A DNA stretch of 64,000 nucleotides from an uncultured SAR116 cluster alpha proteobacterium (GTDB lineage: Bacteria; Pseudomonadota; Alphaproteobacteria; Puniceispirillales; Marisalimonadaceae). The stretch spans positions 54,122-118,121 of the forward strand of contig CACOAO010000005.1 of the NCBI GenBank assembly GCA_902625215.1, in the 5' to 3' direction. Shown one piece after another: positions 8,895 to 18,031 of this stretch (position 1 is its first letter; each line of letters starts with the position of its first letter). The translations under genes and the position numbers were made by a program. The notes under the pieces are model-generated. The model did not search any database, was not told where the DNA came from, and worked only from the letters and a program-made list of their open reading frames with translations.

Positions 8895-9185
8895 ATGGAT
8901 AAAATAACAAATAATATTTTAAATAACATACCTAAAAAAGATGTTAAGGATTCAAAACCTACTCTAAATGAGTTAAATAAAAAGACTTTAGAGAGTAATT
9001 CGCCATCTAATGTTGTAGATATTAAAGACACGAAAAAGTTAGTTCGAGAAATGGCTCAGTCTGCACCTATTGACGTAGATAAAGTTGCAAAAATAAAAGA
9101 GGCTATTTCTTCAGGTAAATACCCACTAGACTTAGATAAGTTGTCTGATGCACTTATGCAGGCGTATAGGGAAATGAAATCTTAA
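8895..9185 (+). CDS. flgM: Anti-sigma-28 factor FlgM
   Basis: The start is the ATG at 8895, since a longer frame using a TTG would overlap the sigma-28 -10 element. The ~96-residue protein ends with the FlgM binding region: DVDKVAKIKEAISSGKYPLD, then LDKLSDALMQAYREM. FlgM binds FliA until the hook is finished and FlgM is exported. The gene follows flgA and precedes an flgN-like gene, the usual flgA-flgM-flgN order. Confidence 0.93.
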   Translation: MDKITNNILNNIPKKDVKDSKPTLNELNKKTLESNSPSNVVDIKDTKKLVREMAQSAPIDVDKVAKIKEAISSGKYPLDLDKLSDALMQAYREMKS

Positions 9186-9201
9186 AATAAAACTGAATGT
9201 T

Positions 9202-9477
9202 ATGATACAAAAACTTAAAATTCTTGATGAAACTCTTAATCAATTAGATGAAATTAACAAAGTTGGTTTCTTATATGAAGATTTTAAAAAAGTTAATTCT
9301 GAACTAGAAAAAATTTTAGTGGATTTAAAATCTGAAAATCAAACCCTTCAAAATAACAAATTTTCTGAAGAGTATAGAAACATATATGAAAATACTTTGA
9401 ATAAAATAGATAAGCTAGAATCAAAAATTTTGCCTAAAGCCAATTTGTTAGATTCATTTACAAGCTCCAACCTCTAA
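9202..9477 (+). CDS. flgN: FlgN-like export chaperone
   Basis: This 91-residue, highly helical protein contains heptad-like Leu/Ile spacing throughout (LKILDETLNQLDEINKVGFL, LEKILVDLKSENQTLQNN). Sequence alone is too short and diverged for a firm family match. Its place directly after flgM, and the size, fit FlgN, the chaperone for the hook-filament junction proteins FlgK and FlgL, which are encoded in this window. Confidence 0.6.
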   Translation: MIQKLKILDETLNQLDEINKVGFLYEDFKKVNSELEKILVDLKSENQTLQNNKFSEEYRNIYENTLNKIDKLESKILPKANLLDSFTSSNL

Positions 9478-9528
9478 TTTTTTTATTTATTTATAGCAAT
9501 TTCAAATAAAATCATGAATATATAAATT

Positions 9529-9945
9529 ATGTTTATAGATATTTTACTATCAAATTTTGAGATTTTCATATTCTTTTCAATTCTATTTATCTTAGTTGCT
9601 TTTATATTATTATTTATACTCCAATTACAAAATTTTAGATCAAACAAAAACTCAATAATTGAATATGCGAACAGCATAAATATTAATATTAGAGAGATCA
9701 AAGAGTATTTGGTAGTTTTAAGTAACTTGTTAGAGCATCAAAAAAAAGAAATATTAAATATTACTGACAAAATTATTTTTATAGAAAGAGAAATTAGTAG
9801 GTTAGGAAATATTAAGGGATCAGAAGATGTTCTGAACTTAGCTATCAATATGGTCAGACAAGGTAATAGTAAAGAAGAAATTATTACAAAAACAGGTTTA
9901 AGAGAGGATGAAGTTGAGGCAATATATACTTATTATAAAAAATAA
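9529..9945 (+). CDS. DUF2802 family membrane-anchored protein
   Basis: One N-terminal transmembrane helix (residues ~10-33) is followed by a coiled-coil (to ~90). The C-terminal segment VLNLAINMVRQGNSKEEIIT, with TGLREDEVEAI after it, matches DUF2802, a family found in polar flagellar and chemotaxis clusters of gammaproteobacteria. Its function is not known. It ends 8 bases before the convergent gene at 9954. Confidence 0.7.
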   Translation: MFIDILLSNFEIFIFFSILFILVAFILLFILQLQNFRSNKNSIIEYANSININIREIKEYLVVLSNLLEHQKKEILNITDKIIFIEREISRLGNIKGSEDVLNLAINMVRQGNSKEEIITKTGLREDEVEAIYTYYKK

Positions 9946-9953
9946 AAATATTT

Positions 9954-10406
9954 TTACTCATTATCTTTTTTTTCAATATCCTCAAGTAATATAGCTTTGT
10001 TGCCTTCTATCATTTGTTTAGCATCTTCATCTGTAACATCTATTTGTATTCCAGAAGGAAATCTTACACCATTAACTTCAGTTGTTTCTTTTATTTGAAC
10101 TCTTACCCATTCAACAGGAACATCTTTAGGTTTTTTTGAACTTTTAATAATTTTCTCAACAATATTATTTGAATCGTCATCACTTTTTGTTACCAAATTA
10201 TCATTTGCAGAATTTTCATTAATTAAAGTTTGAATTCTTTTATTCAAAACTGAAATTCTAGCAGCAAGGTAGGCAATTTTAAAAATTATATCATTATCAC
10301 GTTTTTCAATTTGTTTTAATTTTTTTGCAATCTCATTTAACGATAAATTTTCAAACTCATCTAGAAGTTCTTCTTTTTTATCAATTATTTTTTCAGACAA
10401 ATCCAT
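9954..10406 (-). CDS. Hypothetical protein with possible sigma-28 promoter
   Basis: The 150-residue protein has an N-terminal helical coiled-coil part (residues 1-65), an acidic Asn/Ser-rich linker, then a compact C-terminal part (EWVRVQIKETTEVNGVRFPS, GIQIDVTDEDAKQMIEG). I do not recognise the family. An AGGAT site precedes the ATG. Upstream on this strand is TTTAGTTT-N10-GTCGTATA, close to the sigma-28 motif of the late genes here, so it may belong to the FliA regulon. It is divergent from flgB. Confidence 0.7.
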   Translation of the reverse strand: MDLSEKIIDKKEELLDEFENLSLNEIAKKLKQIEKRDNDIIFKIAYLAARISVLNKRIQTLINENSANDNLVTKSDDDSNNIVEKIIKSSKKPKDVPVEWVRVQIKETTEVNGVRFPSGIQIDVTDEDAKQMIEGNKAILLEDIEKKDNE

Positions 10407-10431
10407 ATTAATTATCCTACATGATAAATCC

Positions 10432-10457
10432 TATACGACAATATAAAAAAAACTAAA
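10432..10457 (-). promoter_or_regulatory. Possible sigma-28 promoter of the 150-residue unknown gene
   Basis: On the minus strand TTTAGTTT, 10 bases, then GTCGTATA. The -10 matches the local late-gene motif well; the -35 has two mismatches to TAAAGTTT. It lies 25 bases before the ATG at 10406. Confidence 0.5.
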
Positions 10458-10476
10458 GTTTTTTTAAAAATTAAAT

Positions 10477-10492
10477 TGGCACCCAATTTGCA
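10477..10492 (+). promoter_or_regulatory. Sigma-54 promoter of flgB operon
   Basis: TGGCAC-CCAAT-TTGCA is a perfect match to the consensus -24/-12 elements. It lies 42 bases before the flgB ATG and starts the flgBCDEF unit. Confidence 0.9.
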
Positions 10493-10534
10493 GAAGTTAA
10501 TTGAATAATAATAATTTTATGAGTTTTTTAAAAA

Positions 10535-10921
10535 ATGGATACAATTAAAGATCAATTATCTTTTTTTTCATCAGCCCTACAATTGAGAGGAAAACGCAAT
10601 AATATTTTAGCATCAAACATAGCTAATGCTGCAACTCCTAATTATAAAGCAAGAGATATAAGTTTTGAGGATGAAATAAAAAAATTCGATAAAAACGGTC
10701 CAATCACAACAACTCACTCTGATCATATTGTACAAAACACAGGAAAATCAATACATGAAACATCGTACAGAGAGCCAATAATAACTTCTTTAGATGGAAA
10801 CACAGTTGAGCTCGCAGTAGAGCAAATGCAGTTTGCAGAAAATTCTATGAGATATACTACCACTGTGAATTTTCTAAATGGCAGAATTAATAAAATTATA
10901 TCAGCAATAAAGGGCGAATAA
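10535..10921 (+). CDS. flgB: Flagellar proximal rod protein FlgB
   Basis: At 128 residues this is standard FlgB. It has the rod-family motif NNILASNIANAATPNYKARDI at residues ~22-42 and the FlgB end with ELAVEQMQFAENSMRYTTTV and NGRINKIISAIKG. FlgB is part of the rod that joins the MS ring to the hook. It leads an operon under a perfect sigma-54 promoter. The stop overlaps the flgC start by one base (TAATG), so the two are translationally coupled. No strong ribosome site is visible. Confidence 0.97.
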   Translation: MDTIKDQLSFFSSALQLRGKRNNILASNIANAATPNYKARDISFEDEIKKFDKNGPITTTHSDHIVQNTGKSIHETSYREPIITSLDGNTVELAVEQMQFAENSMRYTTTVNFLNGRINKIISAIKGE

Positions 10922-11334
10922 TGGATATTAAATCAGTTTACGACATAGCAGGTAGGGCCATGGCCGCACAATTAGTAAGATTAAATACTGTTGCGTCTAA
11001 TCTCGCTAATGCTGGTTCTACTACAGGAGATCCAAAAACAACCTACAAACCATTAAAACCTATTTTTGAAACTCAATATAGTGATTTAGTTAAAAAAAAT
11101 GGTGTTGCCACTGTTGATGCTGTTGAAGTTAAAGAAATTGGTAGGGAGCCAATAAAACAATACATGCCGCAACATCCAGCTGCTGATACGCAAGGATATA
11201 TTTATAAAGCTGCTGTTAATGTAGATGAAGAAATGGTCGATATGCTAGAAGCTTCTAGGCAGTATCAAAATAATGTTGAAGTTATATCAACATTGAGAGC
11301 ATTAACAATGAGAACAATTAATATTGGTAAATAA
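10921..11334 (+). CDS. flgC: Flagellar proximal rod protein FlgC
   Basis: The 137-residue protein has the family motif LNTVASNLANAGSTTGDPKT near the N-terminus and the FlgC C-terminal helix VDMLEASRQYQNNVEVISTL. It forms part of the proximal rod. It is coupled to flgB by a TAATG overlap and is followed 9 bases later by flgD. Length and sequence are ordinary, unlike the enlarged FlgE downstream. Confidence 0.97.
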   Translation: MDIKSVYDIAGRAMAAQLVRLNTVASNLANAGSTTGDPKTTYKPLKPIFETQYSDLVKKNGVATVDAVEVKEIGREPIKQYMPQHPAADTQGYIYKAAVNVDEEMVDMLEASRQYQNNVEVISTLRALTMRTINIGK

Positions 11335-11343
11335 GGAAATAAA

Positions 11344-12036
11344 ATGTCAGAAATTAATTCATCAAATCAATCACTTAACAAAATTTTGGATAAATTAGGT
11401 ATAAACTCCGCCAAAGAAAAATTTGCACCTAAAGAAGCTAAAGATCAACTTGGACAAGAAGATTTTTTGAAATTAATGACAACACAATTGCAAAATCAAG
11501 ATCCTTTTGCACCAGTAGATAATGCAGATTTTATTGCTCAAATGGCACAATTTTCAACAGTAACAGGTATAACTTCAATGGATCAAACCATGAAGTCAGT
11601 TAGTCAACAATTATCTGAAATGAGGATTGCTTCAACAACTCAGTTGATGGGACATTCTGTTTTAATTCCTGGAAAGCATGCTAGACCCAACAAAGAGGGT
11701 GTTATTAGTGGTGTTGTAGATTTACCTGATACAGCATCAAATCTAAATATTATTTTTGAAAACAGCGAAGGTGAGGTCTTGCATCAAGATACATTAGGAA
11801 TGCAAAAAGCAGGCTTAGTTGGCTTTGAATGGAAAGATTTACCAGATGATATTATAAATTCAGGTAGTCCAATAACAATTAGGGCTTTTACAGGAAATAC
11901 AGGAGATACAGGTGAACTACCAACTCAGGTTTTTGCTCACGTTTCAGGTACGTCGAAAACTGATACAGGAGTAATGCTAGAGGTAGAGGATTACGGAACC
12001 ATTGATCCTTCTCAAGTTGTCAGATTTAAAAATTAA
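11344..12036 (+). CDS. flgD: Hook cap / hook assembly protein FlgD
   Basis: The 230-residue protein carries the FlgD N-terminal signature LGQEDFLKLMTTQLQNQDPF, with DNADFIAQMAQFSTVTGI after it. The FlgD Ig/tudor-like domain (VISGVVDLPDTASNLNIIFE; MQKAGLVGFEWKDLPDD) follows. It caps the growing hook and is shed when the hook is complete. GG-rich ribosome site AAGGAAAT precedes the ATG. Length is near normal, so the cap has not grown with its very large hook substrate. Confidence 0.96.
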   Translation: MSEINSSNQSLNKILDKLGINSAKEKFAPKEAKDQLGQEDFLKLMTTQLQNQDPFAPVDNADFIAQMAQFSTVTGITSMDQTMKSVSQQLSEMRIASTTQLMGHSVLIPGKHARPNKEGVISGVVDLPDTASNLNIIFENSEGEVLHQDTLGMQKAGLVGFEWKDLPDDIINSGSPITIRAFTGNTGDTGELPTQVFAHVSGTSKTDTGVMLEVEDYGTIDPSQVVRFKN

Positions 12037-12069
12037 GAAACTACATTTTAAGATTAGGAGAAATTAGAG

Positions 12070-15000
12070 ATGTCATTTTACACTGCGCTTACAGGACTAA
12101 ACGGATCACAAGCAGATATTTCGGCTACTTCAAATAACATAGCAAACGTTGCAACAACGGGTTATAAAAGAAGTAAAGCTGAATTTGGTGATATTTTTGC
12201 TACATCTCCTCTGCAAAACGCATCATCATCTATCGGATCAGGAACAATTTTGAAAGGTATTAAACAGCAATTTACCCAAGGAAACGTATCGTCGTCTCTT
12301 AATGCTCTTGATATGGCTATATCGGGACAGGGGTTCTTTGCACTAAAACCTTCACTAACAACAAACCAGACAGTTTACACAAGAAACGGTTCATTTTCTG
12401 TTAATAACGATAGATTTGTAGTAGATTCAGCAGGTCAGTTTGTTCTTGCACTTCCTGTGTCTGACGATGGTTCTGTCCAAGGTGGCGAAATTGTTGATGC
12501 AAAACCTTTGAAGTTAGAATTAGAAGCAGGTGAAGCAAAGAAAACAGATAATCTTGAATTAGCTGTTAACTTACCAGCATCGTCAACAGTTTTTGAATCT
12601 GCAGCAGATTTTGATCCTAAAAATCCTGCTACATTTAACTCATCAACATCTGTTACAATATTTGATAATTTAGGTAATCCCGTCATTGCAACAGCTTTCT
12701 TTATTAAAACACAGGCTGCATCTGGAGATAATGTAACACATAAATATCAAACTAAATTTATTGTTGACGGAAGAGAGGTACAGCCATCTTTGACTGAAGC
12801 TATCTCACCTACAGGTCAAACATTAGTTGTTGATCGTTTTGGTCAAATTATACCTATAAATGAAAAACCACAAATTATATCTGTTGCTCAGACTCAACCA
12901 CTATTTTTCTTAGATGATTTGTCTAACAAAACAGTCTCAAAAGCTGCAACAGTTGAATCAACTGTTTTAGAGGATGCAGCTTTTACTGCAACAGCACCTT
13001 CTATAACCGTCGTAACTGATCCTTTACAGTATTACACAACCTATGAAGCTAACCCAACTCTTAATAAGTCAACATATTGGGGTAAAGATTTTTTAACAGT
13101 ACGTGTGGATGATACAACAGGTAGTGCGAGTTTTAAAAGCATAGATATTAGACCAGGAACTTATACCGCGACAACACTTGCATCTGAAGTTCAAAGAGCA
13201 ATAAACGCAGGTTTATCAGATGATTCAAAATTGGCAATAGATCCTGTTACTGACGGTAGTTTTTCAATTCAGTTTAACCAACTTGATAATAATGATGAAA
13301 TTCAAACTTTATCAGCTATTAATGTTGATTTGATGAAAGATAGTTTTGTAACAGAAAAGATTTTTTCAGCCACTAATGGTATTGAAAATGTTGCTTCACC
13401 GAATTTTACCAGAGAAGAATTTCTTGCTCATGCGCAATTAAGAATTAATGATGCCCTTAATAGGGCAGCTGTATCTGCAGACGGAAACACTAATAATTCA
13501 TCTACTTATGGCGTAAGTTCTCAACTTTTTAATAGAGTTACTGGAAAGGCTTTAAGTGGTGCAATACAAGAAACTGAAGTTTTAAGCTTCAATTATAAAC
13601 ACCCTACAACTGACTTGACCGATGAAAATAACGTAACCACTGAAGAAAAGTTTCTTTTACATAGTTATTACAATGCTTCTCCAACATTAAAAGTATTTGA
13701 TAAGGCAGTAGATGTTGCTGTAGTAGGTGGTAATACAATGGTTCAAGATGCTAGTGGAACTCTTAAAGTTTTTATAAATGACTCTACAAATACTATAAGT
13801 TCAACTAGTTTTCCTACTGAAGTATATTTGGCAGGTGAGTTTGACACAACAACATCCACTGTAAATAATCTAAAATATAATGGTGCAAAATTTTCAGTAT
13901 CAAGTGCTGGAACAGATGCAAATGGTAATGAATTTTTAAATCTAAAGTCTGACTCAACAGCAGCCATAAATATTACTGATACTAAAATCAAAGTACTATA
14001 TTCAGAATCTAAGGACATTTCAGCCCAATTTGAGGGTGGAACAGATGTTTTTTCTGGTCAAACAGAACATGTTGGTAGTAATAGAATTGTATTAAAAGAA
14101 CTTAATAAACATTCTTACCTAAATAAAAATGTACAGCAGCCAAATACACTTTTAAATGGTGCTATTAATGACAGTGTGACAACACTTACAGTTGATACAA
14201 CAGCAGGTTTCCCTTCAAGTGGTACTTTGTTGATAGGTACAGAACAAATGACATATACTGGTACTACTGCCACAACTTTCACAGGGGTCACCAGAGAGGT
14301 CAATTCTACCACAAAAGCTAGTGCTCTTGATGATGCATCAGTTAAATTAGTTAATTTCACTGACGGAATTATGAGTGGCTTTACTGATGTTCTGAGGAGC
14401 ACAACACTTTCGGCTGTCCCAGCTACTGCTGGAAGAACCGCAGGAACTGCTGGTACTAACGTTATATATGAGAGAACCGCGGCCGGAGCAACAAACTCAA
14501 ACCTTCTCACAGTTGATGGTGGAACTAAGGGTATTAGGGTAGGGGATAGAGTTGTAGGAGCGGGTATTACTGCTGGTACTAGAGTTGCTGCTATAATTAG
14601 TGAGACACAAGTACAACTAAGCGCAAATCCTAACGAAGCATTAACAGCCGCTTCTGCTACAGCTGCAGGCTCCAAAGTAGCTTTTTTAGCAAGTAATCAC
14701 ACCACAGGAACAGGTACTAATGGTCAGAGAGGTTTAACTGTTGCAGATGCTACAAACATTGCCGCGGGTGACTTGGTTTTTGGTACTAATATACCTGATG
14801 GGACAACAGTTGCTTCTATAAGTGGAAATTCAGTTGTGTTAAGTGCAGATATAGCTGGTACTGGTATTGTGGGAGGCGAAGTTAGTTTTGTTGATGCTGA
14901 TGGATTAGGTGCCTCAGTTGAGAATAGCGCAGCAGTTGCAGTCGGAGCGACCGTTATTGCCGTTGATGCAAATACTAATATTTCAGTTGGAGATATAGTT

Positions 15001-17184
15001 GAAGTTGCTGGTGTACCAGTAGGGACAACAGTTACAGGTATAACCGGTACAAATATCACAATAAGTGCTGCTGCAACAGCAGCTATACCTATTGATACGC
15101 AAATTACGTTTTTACCACCTGACTCAGAAACATTAACAGTTGGTACAACTGCAGGATTTACTGACGCTACAGAAGACGCACCTGGAAAAATTAAATTAGG
15201 TGATGAAATAATTACTTATACTGGTAAAACAGCAACAACCTTAACTGGAATAACCAGAGGTGTTGACAACAGTGAAAGCAAATCATTACCAGCAACAACA
15301 AATATAAGCTTATTTGATAGTGTTGTAAATCTTGGATTATCTTCTAGGAGCACCGATGTAGCCGCGCAGCTTACAGCAACTGCTACTACAGTTACAGTTG
15401 ACTCAACTGCTGATTTTGAAGATAACGGTTTTATCAGGATTGGTAATGAACTCATAGCATATACTGGTAAAACTGCAACAAGTTTTACTGGCTTAACAAG
15501 AGGTGCTGGTGGAACAACAGCTCTTCAGCATGAAATAGATGCAGTTATTACACAAGATGTGTCAAGCACCGATGATTGGGTAGATGAAAATGATCCTGCC
15601 TTAAGAATAGCCTATGATTTCTCATCACAAAACTTCACTTTGCAAGGTATTCCTTCCAAAATTGGTACATCAACCTCAAGTAAGATGTTTTCTTTTTCTG
15701 CCTTTGGTCCAGGTGAAGGAAACAGTGCAAATGCGATTGGTTTAAAAACATTAAGCAATAAAGCATCATCAAATATTGGAGGTGGTGCTCTCTTGAAAGC
15801 TGAATCAGTGCTTTTTACAGGTGATCAGATTGCTGCTGATACTCAACAAGCTTTTGGTGTTGAGGTCTCTTATAACAACCTTACAAGAAAGTTTAGTATT
15901 GCTAGTGGATCTACGGGAGAAAACATTCCAGCAAACTCTGCTGTTGGTGTTGGAGATGCTGGTCAAGCTGCCTCTAATATTGAGATTGGAAGGTTGGCTA
16001 TTGTAGATGGTGTAGCAACTGCTTCAGCTGCAGGTATTGGTGGTACTAGTGCTTTATTAGGAATTAATGCAACAAATGCTATTACAACTGTTACAGCAGA
16101 CACATCTGGAAAAGGCCTTAAATCTGAACCAGCTGTATTGAACGGAAAAACTTCAAACGAAGATTTGTCTGAAGACTTCTTCTTATCAGATGCTGCAGAA
16201 GAAACAATTTTTGTTGTAAACGTAAATGATATAACAGCTGCCATTAAAGTGCCTGAGGGAGTATATAATGGAACTTCTCTTGCAACAGCTCTACAATCAA
16301 GAATTAATCAAATGGAAGACACTTCTGGTAATACAGTTAATGGTGTTACAGTAGTATATAATACAACTAGTAACTCATTTACTTTCACTACAGGAACTTC
16401 TGGATTAAAGAGTAAAATCTTTGTGTCTGCAAGTGCTCGAATGGGATTAGATGACCTTGAATTAGTCACAGGAACTACACCATCATTTGTTAACATGGCT
16501 AATACAATCGCTAAATCAGATACTGGCCAATCTTTATTTGTAAATGATGCTGGAACAACAACTACTCTTGCACCAGATAACGCATGGACACCAACAACTG
16601 ATGGTACTTTTGCAAAGGTTTTTTTGCGACCTGGAGAATTAACCTTTGATACTCAAGGTAACTTAGTAAGTCCAACCCAAAAAGTAAATTACAAAGGCGA
16701 CTTTGCTGCAGACGCTGCAGCTGGTACTAATGCCTTATCAATTGACTTAGATCTAGACTTTGATGGATCAACGCAATTTGCATCCGATTTTAATGTTAGG
16801 ACTGTTACTCAGGATGGACAAACTGTTGGAAAATTGGATGGTTTGGATATTGCTGCCAACGGTTTGGTTAGTGCTAACTATACCAACGGGTTGAACATTG
16901 CATTGGGACGACTAGTTATGGTTAACTTTAATAACCAAAATGGGTTAAAACAAATTGGTAATGCTACTTACGTTGAAACTTCAGTTTCGGGTGTTGCGGC
17001 AGTTGGGGAAGCAGGTGCAGACGGTTATGGCACAATTTTGTCTGGTTCTTTAGAAAGATCTAATGTTGATATTACTGAAGAGTTAGTGAACTTGATTACT
17101 GCTCAAAGAAACTTCCAAGCTAATGCTAAAACAATTGAAACAAATACAAGTTTAACACAAGCTATTATTCAAATTAGAACATAA
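12070..17184 (+). CDS. flgE: Giant flagellar hook protein FlgE (1704 residues)
   Basis: The ends are normal FlgE: MSFYTALTGLNGSQADISAT with SNNIANVATTGYKRSKAEFG after it, and LERSNVDITEELVNLITAQR plus NFQANAKTIETNTSLTQAII at the end. FlgE is usually about 400 residues, so about 1300 extra lie in the surface-exposed middle. Two repeat families are visible there. Family A (GFxxxGxIxIGxExIxYTGK, then TRG) occurs at residues ~701-752, 1018-1067 and 1104-1147. Family B (VGDxVxGxxIPxGTTVxxI) occurs at ~814-874, 890-942 and 959-1015. The frame is unbroken and shows no stop or shift, so the size is real. An AGGAG site precedes the ATG. The gene sits between flgD and flgF. Confidence 0.96.
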   Translation: MSFYTALTGLNGSQADISATSNNIANVATTGYKRSKAEFGDIFATSPLQNASSSIGSGTILKGIKQQFTQGNVSSSLNALDMAISGQGFFALKPSLTTNQTVYTRNGSFSVNNDRFVVDSAGQFVLALPVSDDGSVQGGEIVDAKPLKLELEAGEAKKTDNLELAVNLPASSTVFESAADFDPKNPATFNSSTSVTIFDNLGNPVIATAFFIKTQAASGDNVTHKYQTKFIVDGREVQPSLTEAISPTGQTLVVDRFGQIIPINEKPQIISVAQTQPLFFLDDLSNKTVSKAATVESTVLEDAAFTATAPSITVVTDPLQYYTTYEANPTLNKSTYWGKDFLTVRVDDTTGSASFKSIDIRPGTYTATTLASEVQRAINAGLSDDSKLAIDPVTDGSFSIQFNQLDNNDEIQTLSAINVDLMKDSFVTEKIFSATNGIENVASPNFTREEFLAHAQLRINDALNRAAVSADGNTNNSSTYGVSSQLFNRVTGKALSGAIQETEVLSFNYKHPTTDLTDENNVTTEEKFLLHSYYNASPTLKVFDKAVDVAVVGGNTMVQDASGTLKVFINDSTNTISSTSFPTEVYLAGEFDTTTSTVNNLKYNGAKFSVSSAGTDANGNEFLNLKSDSTAAINITDTKIKVLYSESKDISAQFEGGTDVFSGQTEHVGSNRIVLKELNKHSYLNKNVQQPNTLLNGAINDSVTTLTVDTTAGFPSSGTLLIGTEQMTYTGTTATTFTGVTREVNSTTKASALDDASVKLVNFTDGIMSGFTDVLRSTTLSAVPATAGRTAGTAGTNVIYERTAAGATNSNLLTVDGGTKGIRVGDRVVGAGITAGTRVAAIISETQVQLSANPNEALTAASATAAGSKVAFLASNHTTGTGTNGQRGLTVADATNIAAGDLVFGTNIPDGTTVASISGNSVVLSADIAGTGIVGGEVSFVDADGLGASVENSAAVAVGATVIAVDANTNISVGDIVEVAGVPVGTTVTGITGTNITISAAATAAIPIDTQITFLPPDSETLTVGTTAGFTDATEDAPGKIKLGDEIITYTGKTATTLTGITRGVDNSESKSLPATTNISLFDSVVNLGLSSRSTDVAAQLTATATTVTVDSTADFEDNGFIRIGNELIAYTGKTATSFTGLTRGAGGTTALQHEIDAVITQDVSSTDDWVDENDPALRIAYDFSSQNFTLQGIPSKIGTSTSSKMFSFSAFGPGEGNSANAIGLKTLSNKASSNIGGGALLKAESVLFTGDQIAADTQQAFGVEVSYNNLTRKFSIASGSTGENIPANSAVGVGDAGQAASNIEIGRLAIVDGVATASAAGIGGTSALLGINATNAITTVTADTSGKGLKSEPAVLNGKTSNEDLSEDFFLSDAAEETIFVVNVNDITAAIKVPEGVYNGTSLATALQSRINQMEDTSGNTVNGVTVVYNTTSNSFTFTTGTSGLKSKIFVSASARMGLDDLELVTGTTPSFVNMANTIAKSDTGQSLFVNDAGTTTTLAPDNAWTPTTDGTFAKVFLRPGELTFDTQGNLVSPTQKVNYKGDFAADAAAGTNALSIDLDLDFDGSTQFASDFNVRTVTQDGQTVGKLDGLDIAANGLVSANYTNGLNIALGRLVMVNFNNQNGLKQIGNATYVETSVSGVAAVGEAGADGYGTILSGSLERSNVDITEELVNLITAQRNFQANAKTIETNTSLTQAIIQIRT
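14170..15510 (+). repeat. Two interleaved repeat families inside flgE
   Basis: Family A spans 14170-14325, 15121-15270 and 15379-15510. Each encodes a TLTVDxTAGF strand, an IGxExxxYTGKTATTxTG core and a TRG end. Family B spans 14509-14690, 14737-14895 and 14944-15112. Each encodes a strand, VGDxVxGxxIxxGTxVxxI and a TxxxLSA-type strand. DNA identity between copies is low, so they are old at the protein level. From memory, similar units are common in tailed-phage structural proteins. Confidence 0.75.
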
Positions 17185-17213
17185 TCGAATAATAAATATA
17201 AGGTTTAGAAACT

Positions 17214-17966
17214 ATGGATAGAAGCATTTATACAGCTCTTAATAGTATGAATATTTTAAGAGATAACCAATCGGTAACAGCACAAAACTTAGCCAATATA
17301 AGTGTTACTGGTTTCCAAAAGGATATTCAAATTAACTTTGCTTCTGTATATTTAGACAGGGATAAAGGTATAGACCCAAGGGTAATGGCATTACAGGAAC
17401 CAGGTGGGTTTGATTCTACCCCTGGTCCAATGCAACAAACAGGAGCACCATTAGACCTTGCTGTTGACGGATTTGGCTATTTCATAGTTAAACCTGCTAA
17501 TGGTAAAGTAGCACTATCAAGACGTGGTGATTTTACTGTTTCTGCTGACGGAACTCTAAGAGATGGAACAGGTACTCAGCCTTTAAGTGTAGACTTAGAG
17601 CCTTTAACTATTCCACCACATAGAAAAATTTCAATATCTGGTGACGGAATAATAGAGATTGAACCATTAAATGCTCCACTTGGACAAACGGTAGTAGTTG
17701 GACAACTTGCTACAACTTTTGGATCAGAAGTTCCATTAGGCAAAACAATAGATGGGTTTGTGAGGCCAATTGATGGAACAATACCGGCACCTGATAATAG
17801 AACATTACTTTTAAGTGGATTTTTAGAAGGCTCTAATGTAAAGTCAGTTGACGAATTAGTAACTGGTATAGATCAATCAAGAGCTTATGAAATAAATGTT
17901 AAGTTTATTAATACTGCTCAAGAAATTGACGAAGCTAGTGCATCCTTGATGAGAATGCCTAGCTAA
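17214..17966 (+). CDS. flgF: Flagellar proximal rod protein FlgF
   Basis: The 250-residue protein has the rod-family N-terminus MDRSIYTALNSMNILRDNQS and the motif QNLANISVTGFQKDIQINFA. The FlgF-type core (LDLAVDGFGYFIVKPANGKV, then ALSRRGDFTVSADGTLRDG) and C-terminal helix LEGSNVKSVDELVTGIDQSR follow. It is part of the proximal rod. It is the last gene of the flgBCDEF unit. The flgG promoter starts 16 bases after its stop. Length is ordinary. Confidence 0.95.
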   Translation: MDRSIYTALNSMNILRDNQSVTAQNLANISVTGFQKDIQINFASVYLDRDKGIDPRVMALQEPGGFDSTPGPMQQTGAPLDLAVDGFGYFIVKPANGKVALSRRGDFTVSADGTLRDGTGTQPLSVDLEPLTIPPHRKISISGDGIIEIEPLNAPLGQTVVVGQLATTFGSEVPLGKTIDGFVRPIDGTIPAPDNRTLLLSGFLEGSNVKSVDELVTGIDQSRAYEINVKFINTAQEIDEASASLMRMPS

Positions 17967-17982
17967 CATTTCATAAAAATAT

Positions 17983-17998
17983 TGGCATATCTATTGCA
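17983..17998 (+). promoter_or_regulatory. Sigma-54 promoter of flgG operon
   Basis: TGGCAT-ATCTA-TTGCA has exact -24/-12 spacing, 33 bases before the flgG ATG. It would drive flgG-flgH-flgI-flgJ-flgK-flgL separately from flgB-F. Confidence 0.85.
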
Positions 17999-18031
17999 TT
18001 ATAATTTCATATTCAAAAGAAGGAGTAGGAT

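Noticed and set aside
12435..16496. Several long minus-strand frames in flgE
   Set aside because: They are Val/Pro/Ala-rich complements of Thr/Gly-rich repeats and have no start signals.
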